In this document: piece by piece, positions 45,515 to 53,713 of the stretch | How the letters are laid out: each line of letters begins with the position of its first letter | Numbering within the stretch: position 1 is the first letter of the stretch | Notes under the pieces: generated by a model | Databases searched by the model: none | Told to the model about the DNA's origin: nothing | What the model saw: only the letters and a program-made list of their open reading frames with translations | Assembly (NCBI RefSeq): GCF_900156375.1 | Contig: NZ_FTNK01000001.1 | Coordinates: 248,001-312,000 of the forward strand | DNA: 64,000 nt | Source: Paenibacillus macquariensis | Lineage (GTDB): Bacteria > Bacillota > Bacilli > Paenibacillales > Paenibacillaceae | Reading direction: 5' to 3' | Program-made: the position numbers and the translations under genes

Positions 45515-46258
45515 ATGGACAAAACTTTATTCGATAATCTATTAAAGATATTTGTTGAAGAGGTGAAGCAGGAGTTCGATTCTACTTTTCAAAAAAAGAT
45601 AAAGCGCATTTTCGAGGATTCTATGATTAGGGGCAATAATTCGTCTTTATCTCACGTAGTTGAGGACAAATTTGCTGAATTTTTAAATAACTTAAATATT
45701 AAATCAAATTACTTATTTTTAATTGACGTAAATCTATCGACAATGTTAAATGGGGTAAAGAAATCCATACGACCAGACATCGTTGTTATTCACAGAGACA
45801 GTAAAAAGATCATCGCTATCTTTGAATTAAAAATAGATGATGCAAGAGCGAGCGACACATGGGTCGAGGATTCTAACGGAAAACTCAAGCTTCTTAAGGA
45901 CATCAATAATAATTCAAAGATGAACGCAAAAGAAAACTATATCTCTTATAGCACTATAAATGTCGATGCAATGGGTGATCCTATAAAAACTGGGACAGGA
46001 AAACTTAGTCCAAAAATAAGACATACTATCGGATGCTCACAAGAAGCAGAATTAGCTTGTATCTCTTTATGTAAAAATAACAGCAGGACCATCGGAGATT
46101 CAAAAGAAAAATATAGAACATCAGGTGATTATGCAATGTATCTTTCATTTAAACACTTTAATAACCAAAATCACACTTTGGCAGACCTATTAGATAAAAC
46201 CAATTTAAATCATCAGGGACTTTACGAATTATTGATAAAGATGAATTTCATCGATTAA
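45515..46258 (+). CDS. PD-(D/E)XK nuclease-like protein
   Basis: 247 residues from ATG 45515 with AAAGGAG six bases upstream. Motifs: E in VVEDKFAEFLN, then IRPDIVVI and IAIFELKIDD, giving the PD...ELK active site. Residues 120-230 (WVEDSNGKLKLLKD...) are unassigned. It resembles restriction-type nucleases of small mobile elements. It is the first plus-strand gene after the small integrase, at the left of a plus-strand gene block to 53.5 kb. Confidence 0.7.
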   Translation: MDKTLFDNLLKIFVEEVKQEFDSTFQKKIKRIFEDSMIRGNNSSLSHVVEDKFAEFLNNLNIKSNYLFLIDVNLSTMLNGVKKSIRPDIVVIHRDSKKIIAIFELKIDDARASDTWVEDSNGKLKLLKDINNNSKMNAKENYISYSTINVDAMGDPIKTGTGKLSPKIRHTIGCSQEAELACISLCKNNSRTIGDSKEKYRTSGDYAMYLSFKHFNNQNHTLADLLDKTNLNHQGLYELLIKMNFID

Positions 46259-46527
46259 CATTCATCTCGTAACTACCTTATATCTTGTGTACTTCATATC
46301 ATCAATCAGATCAAACAGATTATCTGAATGTTCTTTATTTATTATCTGATTTACTGATTCAATATGTCTAACTGGCTACCTTATCTATGCACTCTCATTA
46401 CAGTAAAGAGATTATTTGTGTGTTACGCTTTAATCGTACTTAAATCTATACAAACTAATATTCACCCATACCTTACTATATATTTATAGAGGTAGAGTGA
46501 CTACTTGGTGGACTATATTTAATGTGA

Positions 46528-46813
46528 TTTACAACCAATGACTTCTCAACAATTTTGCTGGGAGTTTCATATCGATTAGATAAAATCATCTTACCTGCGT
46601 TACTTCGCTTACATTAAGAAATCAAAAAAAGTTCACCCTACTCGTGTGATTTTGAGGGTCTCATGCATGTGTATATATAGGGGAGATAAACAAAAAGCAC
46701 AATTTACAACCAATGACTTCTCCATAATTTTGCTGGGAGATTCATATCGATTAGATGCATTGCATCTTACCTGCGTTACATAACTTACTCAACTTACATT
46801 AGGAAATCAAAAT
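46528..46813. repeat. Direct repeat pair of about 100 bases
   Basis: 46528-46627 and 46703-46813 share ACAACCAATGACTTCTC, AATTTTGCTGGGAG, TTCATATCGATTAGAT, CATCTTACCTGCGTTA and ACATTA.GAAATCAAAA, with small indels. No ORF runs through either. They stand in a 640-base gap (46259-46904) in front of a small ORF with a very strong ribosome binding site; the rest of the gap shows nothing. Confidence 0.7.
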
Positions 46814-46831
46814 ACCCTAAATGGTGTACTC

Positions 46832-46860
46832 ACTCTCCGAGAAATCGGGGAGTTTTTTTG
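46832..46860 (+). terminator. Terminator or attenuator before the small ORF
   Basis: 9-bp stem ACTCTCCGA/TCGGGGAGT (one G-U) with loop GAAA and seven T. It sits between the direct repeats and the small ORF at 46905, so transcription from the repeat region would need to pass it. Confidence 0.7.
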
Positions 46861-46904
46861 TTTTACCTAATAGATCACAAATTCGTGAAGGGAGGTGATT
46901 ATAC

Positions 46905-47015
46905 ATGAACGATGATGATTTACGCACGTTTGTAGGAGCTTCACCATATTTTATTTCCACAAAATCTGGTGTTTCCAGAGAACATTTGAGCAGATGGTAT
47001 CACAATGAATCTTAA
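46905..47015 (+). CDS. Small HTH-like protein (36 residues)
   Basis: MNDDDLRTFVGASPYFISTK and GVSREHLSRWYHNES, preceded by GGGAGGTGAT seven bases before the ATG, an almost ideal ribosome binding site. The second half reads like a recognition helix. It may be a truncated DNA-binding protein or a short regulator of the operon that follows 30 bases later. Confidence 0.5.
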   Translation: MNDDDLRTFVGASPYFISTKSGVSREHLSRWYHNES

Positions 47016-47072
47016 GCAATCTCTACTAAGTTAAAAACCAAAATCAAATCACAATTTAAAGGAGAAATGAAA

Positions 47073-47375
47073 ATGACAACAGTTAACGTTGTAGATGCAC
47101 CATGTGGACACAGAGAGGAACCTCTTCAAGAGTTTGATTATCTTACTGAGGAAGACTATGATCTTGGCATCGATGGAAAAGTACCTTTACTGATTACTTC
47201 TGCTTCCCTGGCTCAATACTATACAGTAAATTTTAACATACCTTGTATTTGTACTGGTTTAGACCATAAAACCATGCAACGATTTTGGTTATTCATAATA
47301 ACAATTAAAAAATCCCAAGAGGTCTTAGATAAATACAATAAAGACTTTGAAGACATTCGAGATTTATTTGAGTAA
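47073..47375 (+). CDS. Chimeric short protein sharing the NTPase leader
   Basis: 100 residues from the second ATG (47073), eight bases after AAAGGAG. The 62 bases 47046-47107, covering the ribosome binding site and the codons for MTTVNVVDAPCG, equal 47471-47532, the start of the NTPase gene. After that the protein is unrelated and lacks the Walker lysine (HREEPLQEFDYLTEEDYDLG...). No family recognised. Terminator follows at 47388. Confidence 0.55.
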   Translation: MTTVNVVDAPCGHREEPLQEFDYLTEEDYDLGIDGKVPLLITSASLAQYYTVNFNIPCICTGLDHKTMQRFWLFIITIKKSQEVLDKYNKDFEDIRDLFE

Positions 47376-47387
47376 GGAAGAAGTTAT

Positions 47388-47413
47388 AGAGCCTTCAGAT
47401 TTTTGAAGGCTCT
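47388..47413 (+). terminator. Terminator after the chimeric gene
   Basis: Perfect 10-bp stem AGAGCCTTCA/TGAAGGCTCT with a 6-base loop; followed by CTTTGCTTTTG, a weak T-run. Confidence 0.7.
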
Positions 47414-47497
47414 CTTTGCTTTTGCCTCGCTACAAACAAATCTTACGTCATATCAGATAAGTTAATACTGAAATCACAATTTAAAGGAGAAATGAAA

Positions 47498-48817
47498 ATG
47501 ACAACAGTTAACGTTGTAGATGCACCATGTGGCTATGGAAAGACTTCGTGGGCAATTGAATACATGAATGAAATGAGTACTGAATCACATAGATTTATTT
47601 ATGTCACCCCTTTTTTAGATGAGGTTGAAAGAGTTCAGCAAGCAGTTGTGAATCGAAAATTCTATGATCCTAAATCCATAAAAGGAGTAACAAAACTTGA
47701 TGACTTACATCGTCTATTGGGACAAGGAAATGATATTTGCACAACACACGCTTTATTTCAAATGGCGAATGCTGAAACACGAGATTTAATAAGTAGTAAT
47801 GATTACACACTTATTCTTGATGAAGTTATGAATGTAATTGAACAAGTCCCATTACGTAAAGATGATTTGAACTTTTTACTTAATGCAGGTGTCATTGAAT
47901 ATGTAAATAATGATAAAGGATTAACGTTCATCAAGTGGAAAGATGATAAGATCGGTTATGACACAAAATACAATGACATTAAGTACATGGCTTTATCAGG
48001 TAATCTTATGTATTGCAACAGCTCAGCCCTAATATGGAATCTTCCATGTGATCTTTTTCTAATGTTCAGAGATGTATTCATACTTACTTATCTCTTTAAA
48101 GGACAATTTCAGCGATACTATTACGACTTACATGAAGTGAAGTACCAATATCTGTCTGTTACTAAAGAACAACAAGGTTATATCTTAGTTCCATATGAGA
48201 ATAGACAAATTCATGACAAGACAGTACTTAGTCAGAATATATCTATCTATGAAGGTCAGCTCAATGTAATTGGTGATAAGAGACATGCACTCTCAACTAG
48301 CTGGTTTGAAAAGCCTGATAATAAAGATTTATTAGTTACACTAAGAAATAATGCATATAACTTCTTAACAAATAAGTGTAATGCAAACAAGAATACTGCC
48401 CTATGGACAACTGTTATGGGAAAAAAAGAAGGAAAAAAAGAAAAAAACAAAGGAAAAATAATGAATAAAGTAAAACCAAAAGGTTTCGCTAAGTGTTTTA
48501 TTTCCATGACTACTAGAGCAACCAATATTTACAAAGATAGATCCCATCTAGCTTACCTAATTAACAGGTTTATGAATCCTATTGAGAAAAAGTTCTTTGA
48601 ACAATATGGAGTTAAAGTTGACCAAGATGCATGGGCATTATCAGAACTTATACAATGGGTATGGAGAAGTCGTATTCGAGATGATCAACCAATTCACATC
48701 TATATCCCAAGTAGTCGAATGCGTGGTTTATTGAAACAGTATCTAACTAGCGAAGCATTCGAAGAAGCTCCTCTGAATGCAATCACTGACGAAGCACCAA
48801 GTGATTGGCATTTATAA
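47498..48817 (+). CDS. P-loop NTPase, DEAD/DEAH helicase-like
   Basis: 439 residues from the second ATG (47498), eight bases after AAAGGAG. Walker A APCGYGKTS (about 9-17), a motif Ia-like FIYVTPFLDEVERVQ, TTHALF (about 88-93) and Walker B LILDEVMN (about 107-114). The layout is that of SF2-like phage and plasmid helicases, but C-terminal motif VI is not evident; WRSRIRDDQPIHIYI near the end may be a remnant. A lysine-rich stretch (GKKEGKKEKNKGK) sits at about 308-320. Replication or recombination role is inferred. Confidence 0.75.
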   Translation: MTTVNVVDAPCGYGKTSWAIEYMNEMSTESHRFIYVTPFLDEVERVQQAVVNRKFYDPKSIKGVTKLDDLHRLLGQGNDICTTHALFQMANAETRDLISSNDYTLILDEVMNVIEQVPLRKDDLNFLLNAGVIEYVNNDKGLTFIKWKDDKIGYDTKYNDIKYMALSGNLMYCNSSALIWNLPCDLFLMFRDVFILTYLFKGQFQRYYYDLHEVKYQYLSVTKEQQGYILVPYENRQIHDKTVLSQNISIYEGQLNVIGDKRHALSTSWFEKPDNKDLLVTLRNNAYNFLTNKCNANKNTALWTTVMGKKEGKKEKNKGKIMNKVKPKGFAKCFISMTTRATNIYKDRSHLAYLINRFMNPIEKKFFEQYGVKVDQDAWALSELIQWVWRSRIRDDQPIHIYIPSSRMRGLLKQYLTSEAFEEAPLNAITDEAPSDWHL

Positions 48818-48955
48818 TCTTAGGCAAATATATGCCTAAGCACACATGAAAATCCCAGTGTTTATAAGGGTTTCAAAATGATTTCCTTAAAGAAAAAAAG
48901 TATAAATAATACTCTCTCCCTTCTCTCTATCTTTGACAAAAACATTGTGGCAACA

Positions 48956-49015
48956 AAAAGGATACTTCTGGCAAACCGCAACTTCGTTTTGGTTTGACTT
49001 AGAAGTACCCTTTTT
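48956..49015 (+). terminator. Terminator downstream of the NTPase gene
   Basis: Arms AAAAGG-TACTTCT and AGAAGTA-CCTTTT around an inner AAACCG/GGTTT pair, ending in TTTTTCT. It is 140 bases after the NTPase stop. Beyond it, 49016-49233 has no gene. Confidence 0.6.
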
Positions 49016-49233
49016 CTCACCACCCAATATAAATAGCATTATAATTTGTTCTCTAAATCTATTACTTTGCCCATCATATTTAACACGATGTTTGACAATA
49101 TATACTTATGAAAGTAACAATACTTTATTCAGTAACAGGTAAAATGTTATTTGTATACTTTTATATAGTTTTATGTTATTATATTATCGTATCCTCAACC
49201 AACCAATCCTTCACCAGAAAGGGAAGATAACTA

Positions 49234-49321
49234 AATGCTAATACTTAAGAGACAAATACAGATACGAATCAAATACAATATCAAAACAGAGTGGCTAGCT
49301 TCTTAGTCACTCTGTTTTTTT
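49234..49321 (+). promoter_or_regulatory. Leader peptide ORF with overlapping terminator
   Basis: A 23-codon ORF (49234-49305, MLILKRQIQIRIKYNIKTEW...) after AGGGAAG ends inside a hairpin with arms AAACAGAGTG/CACTCTGTTT (49284-49317) and ten T. A translated short ORF whose end overlaps a terminator is the layout of attenuators, here ahead of the gene block starting at about 49.4 kb. Isoleucine, lysine and arginine are enriched. Confidence 0.45.
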
Positions 49322-49471
49322 TTTGGATTTTTTTATATCTCTATTTTATTCAGCATCCATTGAAGGGAGGTGATTATAGAGGAATAACAATCCCAGTTAG
49401 ATTCATCTCAAAACCAAAGAAACTGGCAAGTGGATCGTTATCAATATATAGAAAAGGTGGCTGTGTTTATT

Positions 49472-50197
49472 ATGGCTTTATTGAAAATGCCAGAGAAATT
49501 GTTAAAGGTAATTTGGAATGGTGACTTTGATACTATATGTGTCTATGAGGATGGAACATGGGGAATAGATGTGAAAAAAGAATTGATTTCTTTGAGTAAA
49601 AGTGAAATAACTGTATCGTCTAAAATAGAAGCCATGAATCATTTGATGATGCTCAGTACCAAATTACTTGAAGCTACAACGGAAGAGTATGCTGAGTTAG
49701 CTAAAAAAAAATATGAAGCTAGTCATGACTTGTGGAAGGAATCACAACTTATTTCTAAGGAGTTCGCCGAAGTAAAAGGTAAAGCATTTAGCGAAACTCC
49801 TTTTGAATACTCCCCTTTCCCTACCTCCGAAGAGCAATTTGAAGAGTATTACGGTCAATATTTTCTTGATTATTTAATTGACATACAACATCAGCTTACA
49901 TTCGAACACAAAGCTAATTTTGATTTCAGCATATATGTTTTAGGTGATGCTTCCTATGGGTTTGGTTCAGCTGATAACTACAATATGGATGCTCCATATA
50001 ACGCGAAGATTGCATTTTTTGTTGCAGATGATAAATGGCGTCCTGAATACTTTATAGGCGAGAATCATCCACTGTTTCTAAAGATTAAGAATGAAGTAAA
50101 AAGAGTTTCAAAATTAGCCATAAATGAAGCCATAGTTTCTGTAAGTAATGATTTACATGAATGGTTTAGAAAGCAATTTGGATATTCTATGATGTAA
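49472..50197 (+). CDS. Hypothetical soluble protein
   Basis: 241 residues from ATG 49472 (AAAGGTGG 11 bases upstream); an in-frame GTG at 49430 is the other option. Helical N-terminal half (LMMLSTKLLEATTEEYAELA) and a beta-rich C-terminal half (DFSIYVLGDASYGFG). Not recognised. Upstream, at 49364-49377, GGGAGGTGATTATAG equals the ribosome binding site of the small ORF at 46905, but AGG stands where ATG would be, so a short ORF there (GITIPVRFISKPKKLASGSL) has probably lost its start. Confidence 0.55.
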   Translation: MALLKMPEKLLKVIWNGDFDTICVYEDGTWGIDVKKELISLSKSEITVSSKIEAMNHLMMLSTKLLEATTEEYAELAKKKYEASHDLWKESQLISKEFAEVKGKAFSETPFEYSPFPTSEEQFEEYYGQYFLDYLIDIQHQLTFEHKANFDFSIYVLGDASYGFGSADNYNMDAPYNAKIAFFVADDKWRPEYFIGENHPLFLKIKNEVKRVSKLAINEAIVSVSNDLHEWFRKQFGYSMM

Positions 50198-50274
50198 CCA
50201 ATTTAATATTCTTAGAGATAAGTTAAAAAAACCATAAATATCTCCACATTCAATTTTATTAAAGAGCTAACTCT

Positions 50275-50571
50275 ATGACAGCAGATGAAATAATGACTGA
50301 GATCGAAATTATGGACAATGGTCAGCGTATTAAGCTACTTGGTCTGCTCTACGATAAACACTTTAATAATAGCGGAAGAACGTGGGAAGAAGTACAAGAG
50401 GAACGATATCTTAAAATCGAAGCAGAATCAGAACCAATTGATACAGATGGACAAGTTACTATACCAATCGAAATTAGAACCAAATTGAACTTAAATACAG
50501 GAGATACAGTTTTATTCCAATTTCAGTTTGGGAGATGTTATGTAGTTAAAACAGAGGACTCGCTAGATTAG
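50275..50571 (+). CDS. AbrB/SpoVT-type DNA-binding protein
   Basis: 98 residues. The C-terminal half (DTDGQVTIPIEIRTKLNLNT then GDTVLFQF) is a SpoVT/AbrB swapped-hairpin domain, as in AbrB regulators and MazE antitoxins. The N-terminal half is helical (EIMTEIEIMDNGQRIKLLGL) and unassigned. No toxin gene is next to it, so a regulator is more likely than an antitoxin. AAAGAG precedes the ATG. Confidence 0.75.
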   Translation: MTADEIMTEIEIMDNGQRIKLLGLLYDKHFNNSGRTWEEVQEERYLKIEAESEPIDTDGQVTIPIEIRTKLNLNTGDTVLFQFQFGRCYVVKTEDSLD

Positions 50572-50599
50572 GATCAAAATATAGAAGGGAACAATACAA

Positions 50600-51004
50600 A
50601 TGAAGGTATTTAATGTGTACTACTCACTATCAGGTATAAAACAAATTGAAGTTGAAAAGGAAGATCCCCATGAAGCAAGACGTAAATTCTATAGAACGTC
50701 TGGAGGCTTAAATACAGATCCCGACAATCTAAAGCTCAGAGTAATTGAAATTACCGAATCCGTTTTTGATGATTTCATAAGATGCCCCGTTTGTAACTGG
50801 ACATGCCGTTACTATGATTATGCAGACCAAGAAGTGCATTACTTGACCAAAATAGGCGCATTAAGTAACTGGTTTGCGTGTTCAGAAAAAGTCGATAAGA
50901 ACGAGGATCAACAGGTTATCTGTCAGAACAGTACATGTAATTATCAAGTCCCATTCACCCCATTTCACCTAGGCGCTTTACACAGGGGTGAGGAAATTGG
51001 CTAA
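50600..51004 (+). CDS. Zinc-ribbon-like hypothetical protein
   Basis: 134 residues with cysteine pairs CPVCNWTC (about 62-69) and CSEK/CQNSTC (about 93-113), suggesting a zinc site. The N-terminal 55 residues look like a beta-alpha-beta unit (FNVYYSLSGIKQIEVE). AGAAGGGAAC precedes the ATG. The last codons overlap the start of the next gene, so they are coupled. Confidence 0.6.
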   Translation: MKVFNVYYSLSGIKQIEVEKEDPHEARRKFYRTSGGLNTDPDNLKLRVIEITESVFDDFIRCPVCNWTCRYYDYADQEVHYLTKIGALSNWFACSEKVDKNEDQQVICQNSTCNYQVPFTPFHLGALHRGEEIG

Positions 51005-51722
51005 ATCCAAATTCGAAAAGTTCAAAGAAATGCATAAAACTAAGATCAAATTTATTTGGCTTAAGCCCAATGAGCAAGATACCTTGATATCACAAGATAC
51101 AATTAGCACTGAAATTATAGGTTGTGAACAGCATGATTATATTCCAAGTACAATATCCAATTATAGACTCATTCGATCTGAGCGAGAATATCTAGTAAAC
51201 GATATTCCAGTAATGTCATGCAAAATATGTCACGCTATTCTTGCTGATGATAATTCTATTGCATATATTAATGATCAATTATTACAAGCAGAGACACGAT
51301 TAAAAAATAAAGGAGAGTTAATTGAAGCAATATGTAAACTTCCACTGATAGAAGAAGATAATGATACAGTCCCTATCAGCATATCGAATGCATTTGATTT
51401 TTTTTTTGATGGATCTAACAACGAGTATAACGATGAGTACAGGGACTATATTACTACAACATTTAATGGTGAGAATTTGAAAGCACCATATCCAGAGGAT
51501 CAAACTGAATCTACAATCAAACAGTGTGTCATGTGTGGTAGGAATGGTATCCGAACAGTTATCTTGGACATCCCTATTAAGTCTCCAATCGATTCGTTAA
51601 AGAGTGTAAAAATAGTCGGTGCAAAATGTACACTGTGCGGTGAGGCATCCGTTAATGGTAGAGAATTGAGGGCTATAGAATGCATTGAAAAGTCATTAAA
51701 AGAACTTTTTCCTGATCAGTAA
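50997..51722 (+). CDS. Protein with a YgiT/MqsA-like zinc finger
   Basis: 241 residues from TTG 50997 (AGGGG eight bases upstream; GTG at 50988 is the alternative). A first cysteine pair CKIC is at about 74, and the C-terminus has CVMCGRNG ... CTLCGEASVNGRELRAIE, the two-CxxC pattern of YgiT-type zinc fingers found in antitoxins and phage-like proteins. The middle is acidic. Overlaps the previous gene by eight bases. Confidence 0.6.
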   Translation: MAKSKFEKFKEMHKTKIKFIWLKPNEQDTLISQDTISTEIIGCEQHDYIPSTISNYRLIRSEREYLVNDIPVMSCKICHAILADDNSIAYINDQLLQAETRLKNKGELIEAICKLPLIEEDNDTVPISISNAFDFFFDGSNNEYNDEYRDYITTTFNGENLKAPYPEDQTESTIKQCVMCGRNGIRTVILDIPIKSPIDSLKSVKIVGAKCTLCGEASVNGRELRAIECIEKSLKELFPDQ

Positions 51723-51743
51723 TATATTAGAGGAGGTAACGTT

Positions 51744-52454
51744 ATGAAGCAAGATATAAAGCTAACTAAAGAGGCGTTTGATAGCTTATTGATAGTCAAG
51801 GAAGGTCTAGAGGCTTTTTATGTCAGGGTGCATATAATGATTTCTAATTTAAATGCCCTGACATCGAATCTTGAACAATCTATTGTTAATGAAAGTAATG
51901 ATATAACAACCAGGGAAGAACAATTATCAGAGCATGATATGAAGCTATTGAAAGAGACACTTAAAGATTCAGAAATGATAAAGGAAGGTCTAGGGTATGT
52001 TAATCTCAGAATGAATAGAACGATATCCAGTTTAGATACCATGCACACTGTGAATCCTTCTGTAGTCGAAGAATTAGAGGAGACGCCAGATTCCACAGAA
52101 TCAAAACAAGTAGAAAGAGAAACGCCAAAAATAATACCTTTAATGAAACAAGTAATTGCGCTTGAAGAGCAACTAGGCATCTATAATAATCATGAAGATC
52201 ATTTTACACAACTATCAGAACCCTCTGACTCCAAGTCCTTACAAGGACAACTTTCCAAGTTAGAAGCTCGTTTGGACATCATCCAGCGTAAACAACACCA
52301 ACAAGATTCATCGACGGAATTATTGTCCTTCCTTGTCATTGGTATTGAAGAAAGAATTTCATCAGCTAGAAAATCTGATATCAGTCCTTTTCATTTGCAG
52401 AGCGAAGAGTACAGAAAATCTACTGCGGAAGCAATGTATGACGATGAAGATTGA
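51744..52454 (+). CDS. Coiled-coil protein with an internal repeat
   Basis: 236 residues, very charged, no membrane segment. Residues about 4-42 (DIKLTKEAFDSLLIVKEGLE...) and 65-103 (DMKLLKETLKDSEMIKEGLG...) are an internal duplication of some 40 residues. The C-terminal half is helical with heptads (LSKLEARLDIIQRKQHQQ). GAGGAGG precedes the ATG 21 bases after the zinc-finger gene. Function unknown. Confidence 0.55.
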   Translation: MKQDIKLTKEAFDSLLIVKEGLEAFYVRVHIMISNLNALTSNLEQSIVNESNDITTREEQLSEHDMKLLKETLKDSEMIKEGLGYVNLRMNRTISSLDTMHTVNPSVVEELEETPDSTESKQVERETPKIIPLMKQVIALEEQLGIYNNHEDHFTQLSEPSDSKSLQGQLSKLEARLDIIQRKQHQQDSSTELLSFLVIGIEERISSARKSDISPFHLQSEEYRKSTAEAMYDDED

Positions 52455-52530
52455 GTATACTCACAGTCAATAAGCACCATTAGAGAGTAGCTCGTTGAAA
52501 CAGTGGTATAATCTAGTAATAAATGAATCT

Positions 52531-52590
52531 AGAAGTAGAAGCCACCCATCACTTAACTAGAGTGAACTGGGTGGAATCTACTTCTTTTTC
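52531..52590 (+). terminator. Terminator after the coiled-coil gene
   Basis: Arms AGAAGTAGA and TCTACTTCT, continued inward as CCACCCA/TGGGTGG, then TTTTTCT. A strong two-part stem ending the 49-52 kb gene block. Confidence 0.85.
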
Positions 52591-52726
52591 TATGAAATTC
52601 TGAATTATAAGTGAGTAAGCAATCATTTGCTGTGGTTCGTTCTTCCTCAGTGTCAATAAAACAAGGATTCAATTTAAAGTCATTCAGTAGGAGATCAACA
52701 ACTACAACTATGTTCACACAGAAGGA

Positions 52727-53506
52727 GTGATATTCATCGTAAACAAGGAAGATTTGAGATCGTGGTTTAATATAGACTCAAGTATAAATGTTCAAATTCC
52801 AAATGAGATTTTCGAGGATTTCCATCAAGCTGAATTTGAAAGCTTCAACCATAAATGTTTTGCGTATGCATACTATTACGTGGTCAGCTACTTATATAGA
52901 AATGCATTGTATGGGACACGAGACGTAAGTGTATATAGTCAATCAAATATAATCAGTCTTTCAACTACAAATAAATCATCAATATCCTACATCACCAAGA
53001 AAGGCGGACTGCTTGATAGTATAGGGTATACCAGAACGACTACAGACTACCCAATAGCTCCATACATGGATAATGGAATATTGGAGTTTGAAACTATCAA
53101 GTCGCTGAGAAAGAGAATGTCAGATGTTAGGTTAGATAATAATCCAAGATTCACAATAAAAGAGCCTGTCAAAGCAATAGTGAGGTTTGATGACGAAGAT
53201 TGTACTGGAACATTCTACTCCTTTCAGAGTACGCATAGGATCGATATTATGAAGTTCATTACCATTATCGCTGACGATCAGTTGGGGCATGTAGGATTAT
53301 ATGTTTATGGATACCTGAACATGATGTTTGATAGATTTCCAATGGGGTATACGATATCGAACGCAGACTTAGCAAAAGTTGTTGGATGTAGTGAACGCAC
53401 GATAAACAGTTACACTAATAGGCTTGAATCGCTTGGATTAATATCTAGCAGTAGGAAGACGATAGGATCATCTAAGAGGTTTGAAAAGAGTTATTGCGTA
53501 ATATAG
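52727..53506 (+). CDS. HTH-containing protein, atypical start
   Basis: 259 residues from GTG 52727. The C-terminal 60 residues are a winged-helix-like unit (SNADLAKVVGCSERTINSYT, NRLESLGLISSSRK), as in plasmid or phage replication initiators. AAGGAG (52722-52727) overlaps the GTG but stands exactly eight bases before an ATC codon at 52736, which may be a mutated or unusual start. Position at the end of the plus-strand block fits a replication or control gene of a nested element; that is inference. Confidence 0.6.
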   Translation: MIFIVNKEDLRSWFNIDSSINVQIPNEIFEDFHQAEFESFNHKCFAYAYYYVVSYLYRNALYGTRDVSVYSQSNIISLSTTNKSSISYITKKGGLLDSIGYTRTTTDYPIAPYMDNGILEFETIKSLRKRMSDVRLDNNPRFTIKEPVKAIVRFDDEDCTGTFYSFQSTHRIDIMKFITIIADDQLGHVGLYVYGYLNMMFDRFPMGYTISNADLAKVVGCSERTINSYTNRLESLGLISSSRKTIGSSKRFEKSYCVI

Positions 53507-53639
53507 GAGCATTTAGATCCACTTGGTACTCAGACAGCCAATATAGCACCTTAGAGACGTTGTCTATCATTATAGGCACTTGGATTTTGGAGTATAAAGT
53601 ATCCTTACAGACTAAGAATACAGAGTGAATATATTGAAT

Positions 53640-53676
53640 AGAATCCCAGAAGTGAACCATTAGCTTCTGGGATTCT
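53640..53676. terminator. Terminator between convergent genes
   Basis: A 13-bp perfect stem AGAATCCCAGAAG/CTTCTGGGATTCT with an 11-base loop; weaker complementary A/T sequence extends it on both sides. The minus-strand ORF overlapping it is not supported. Confidence 0.8.
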
Positions 53677-53713
53677 ATATATTCAAACACACCTAAAGGG
53701 TCTTTGGACATTG

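Noticed and set aside
46528..46813. CRISPR array
   Set aside because: Only two long, unequal repeats, no regular spacers and no cas genes in the window.
50275..51722. Toxin-antitoxin module from the AbrB-like and YgiT-like genes
   Set aside because: Both look like the antitoxin type; no adjacent small toxin gene is visible.
53472..53711. 79-codon minus-strand ORF
   Set aside because: Covers a strong terminator stem and overlaps the end of the HTH gene.
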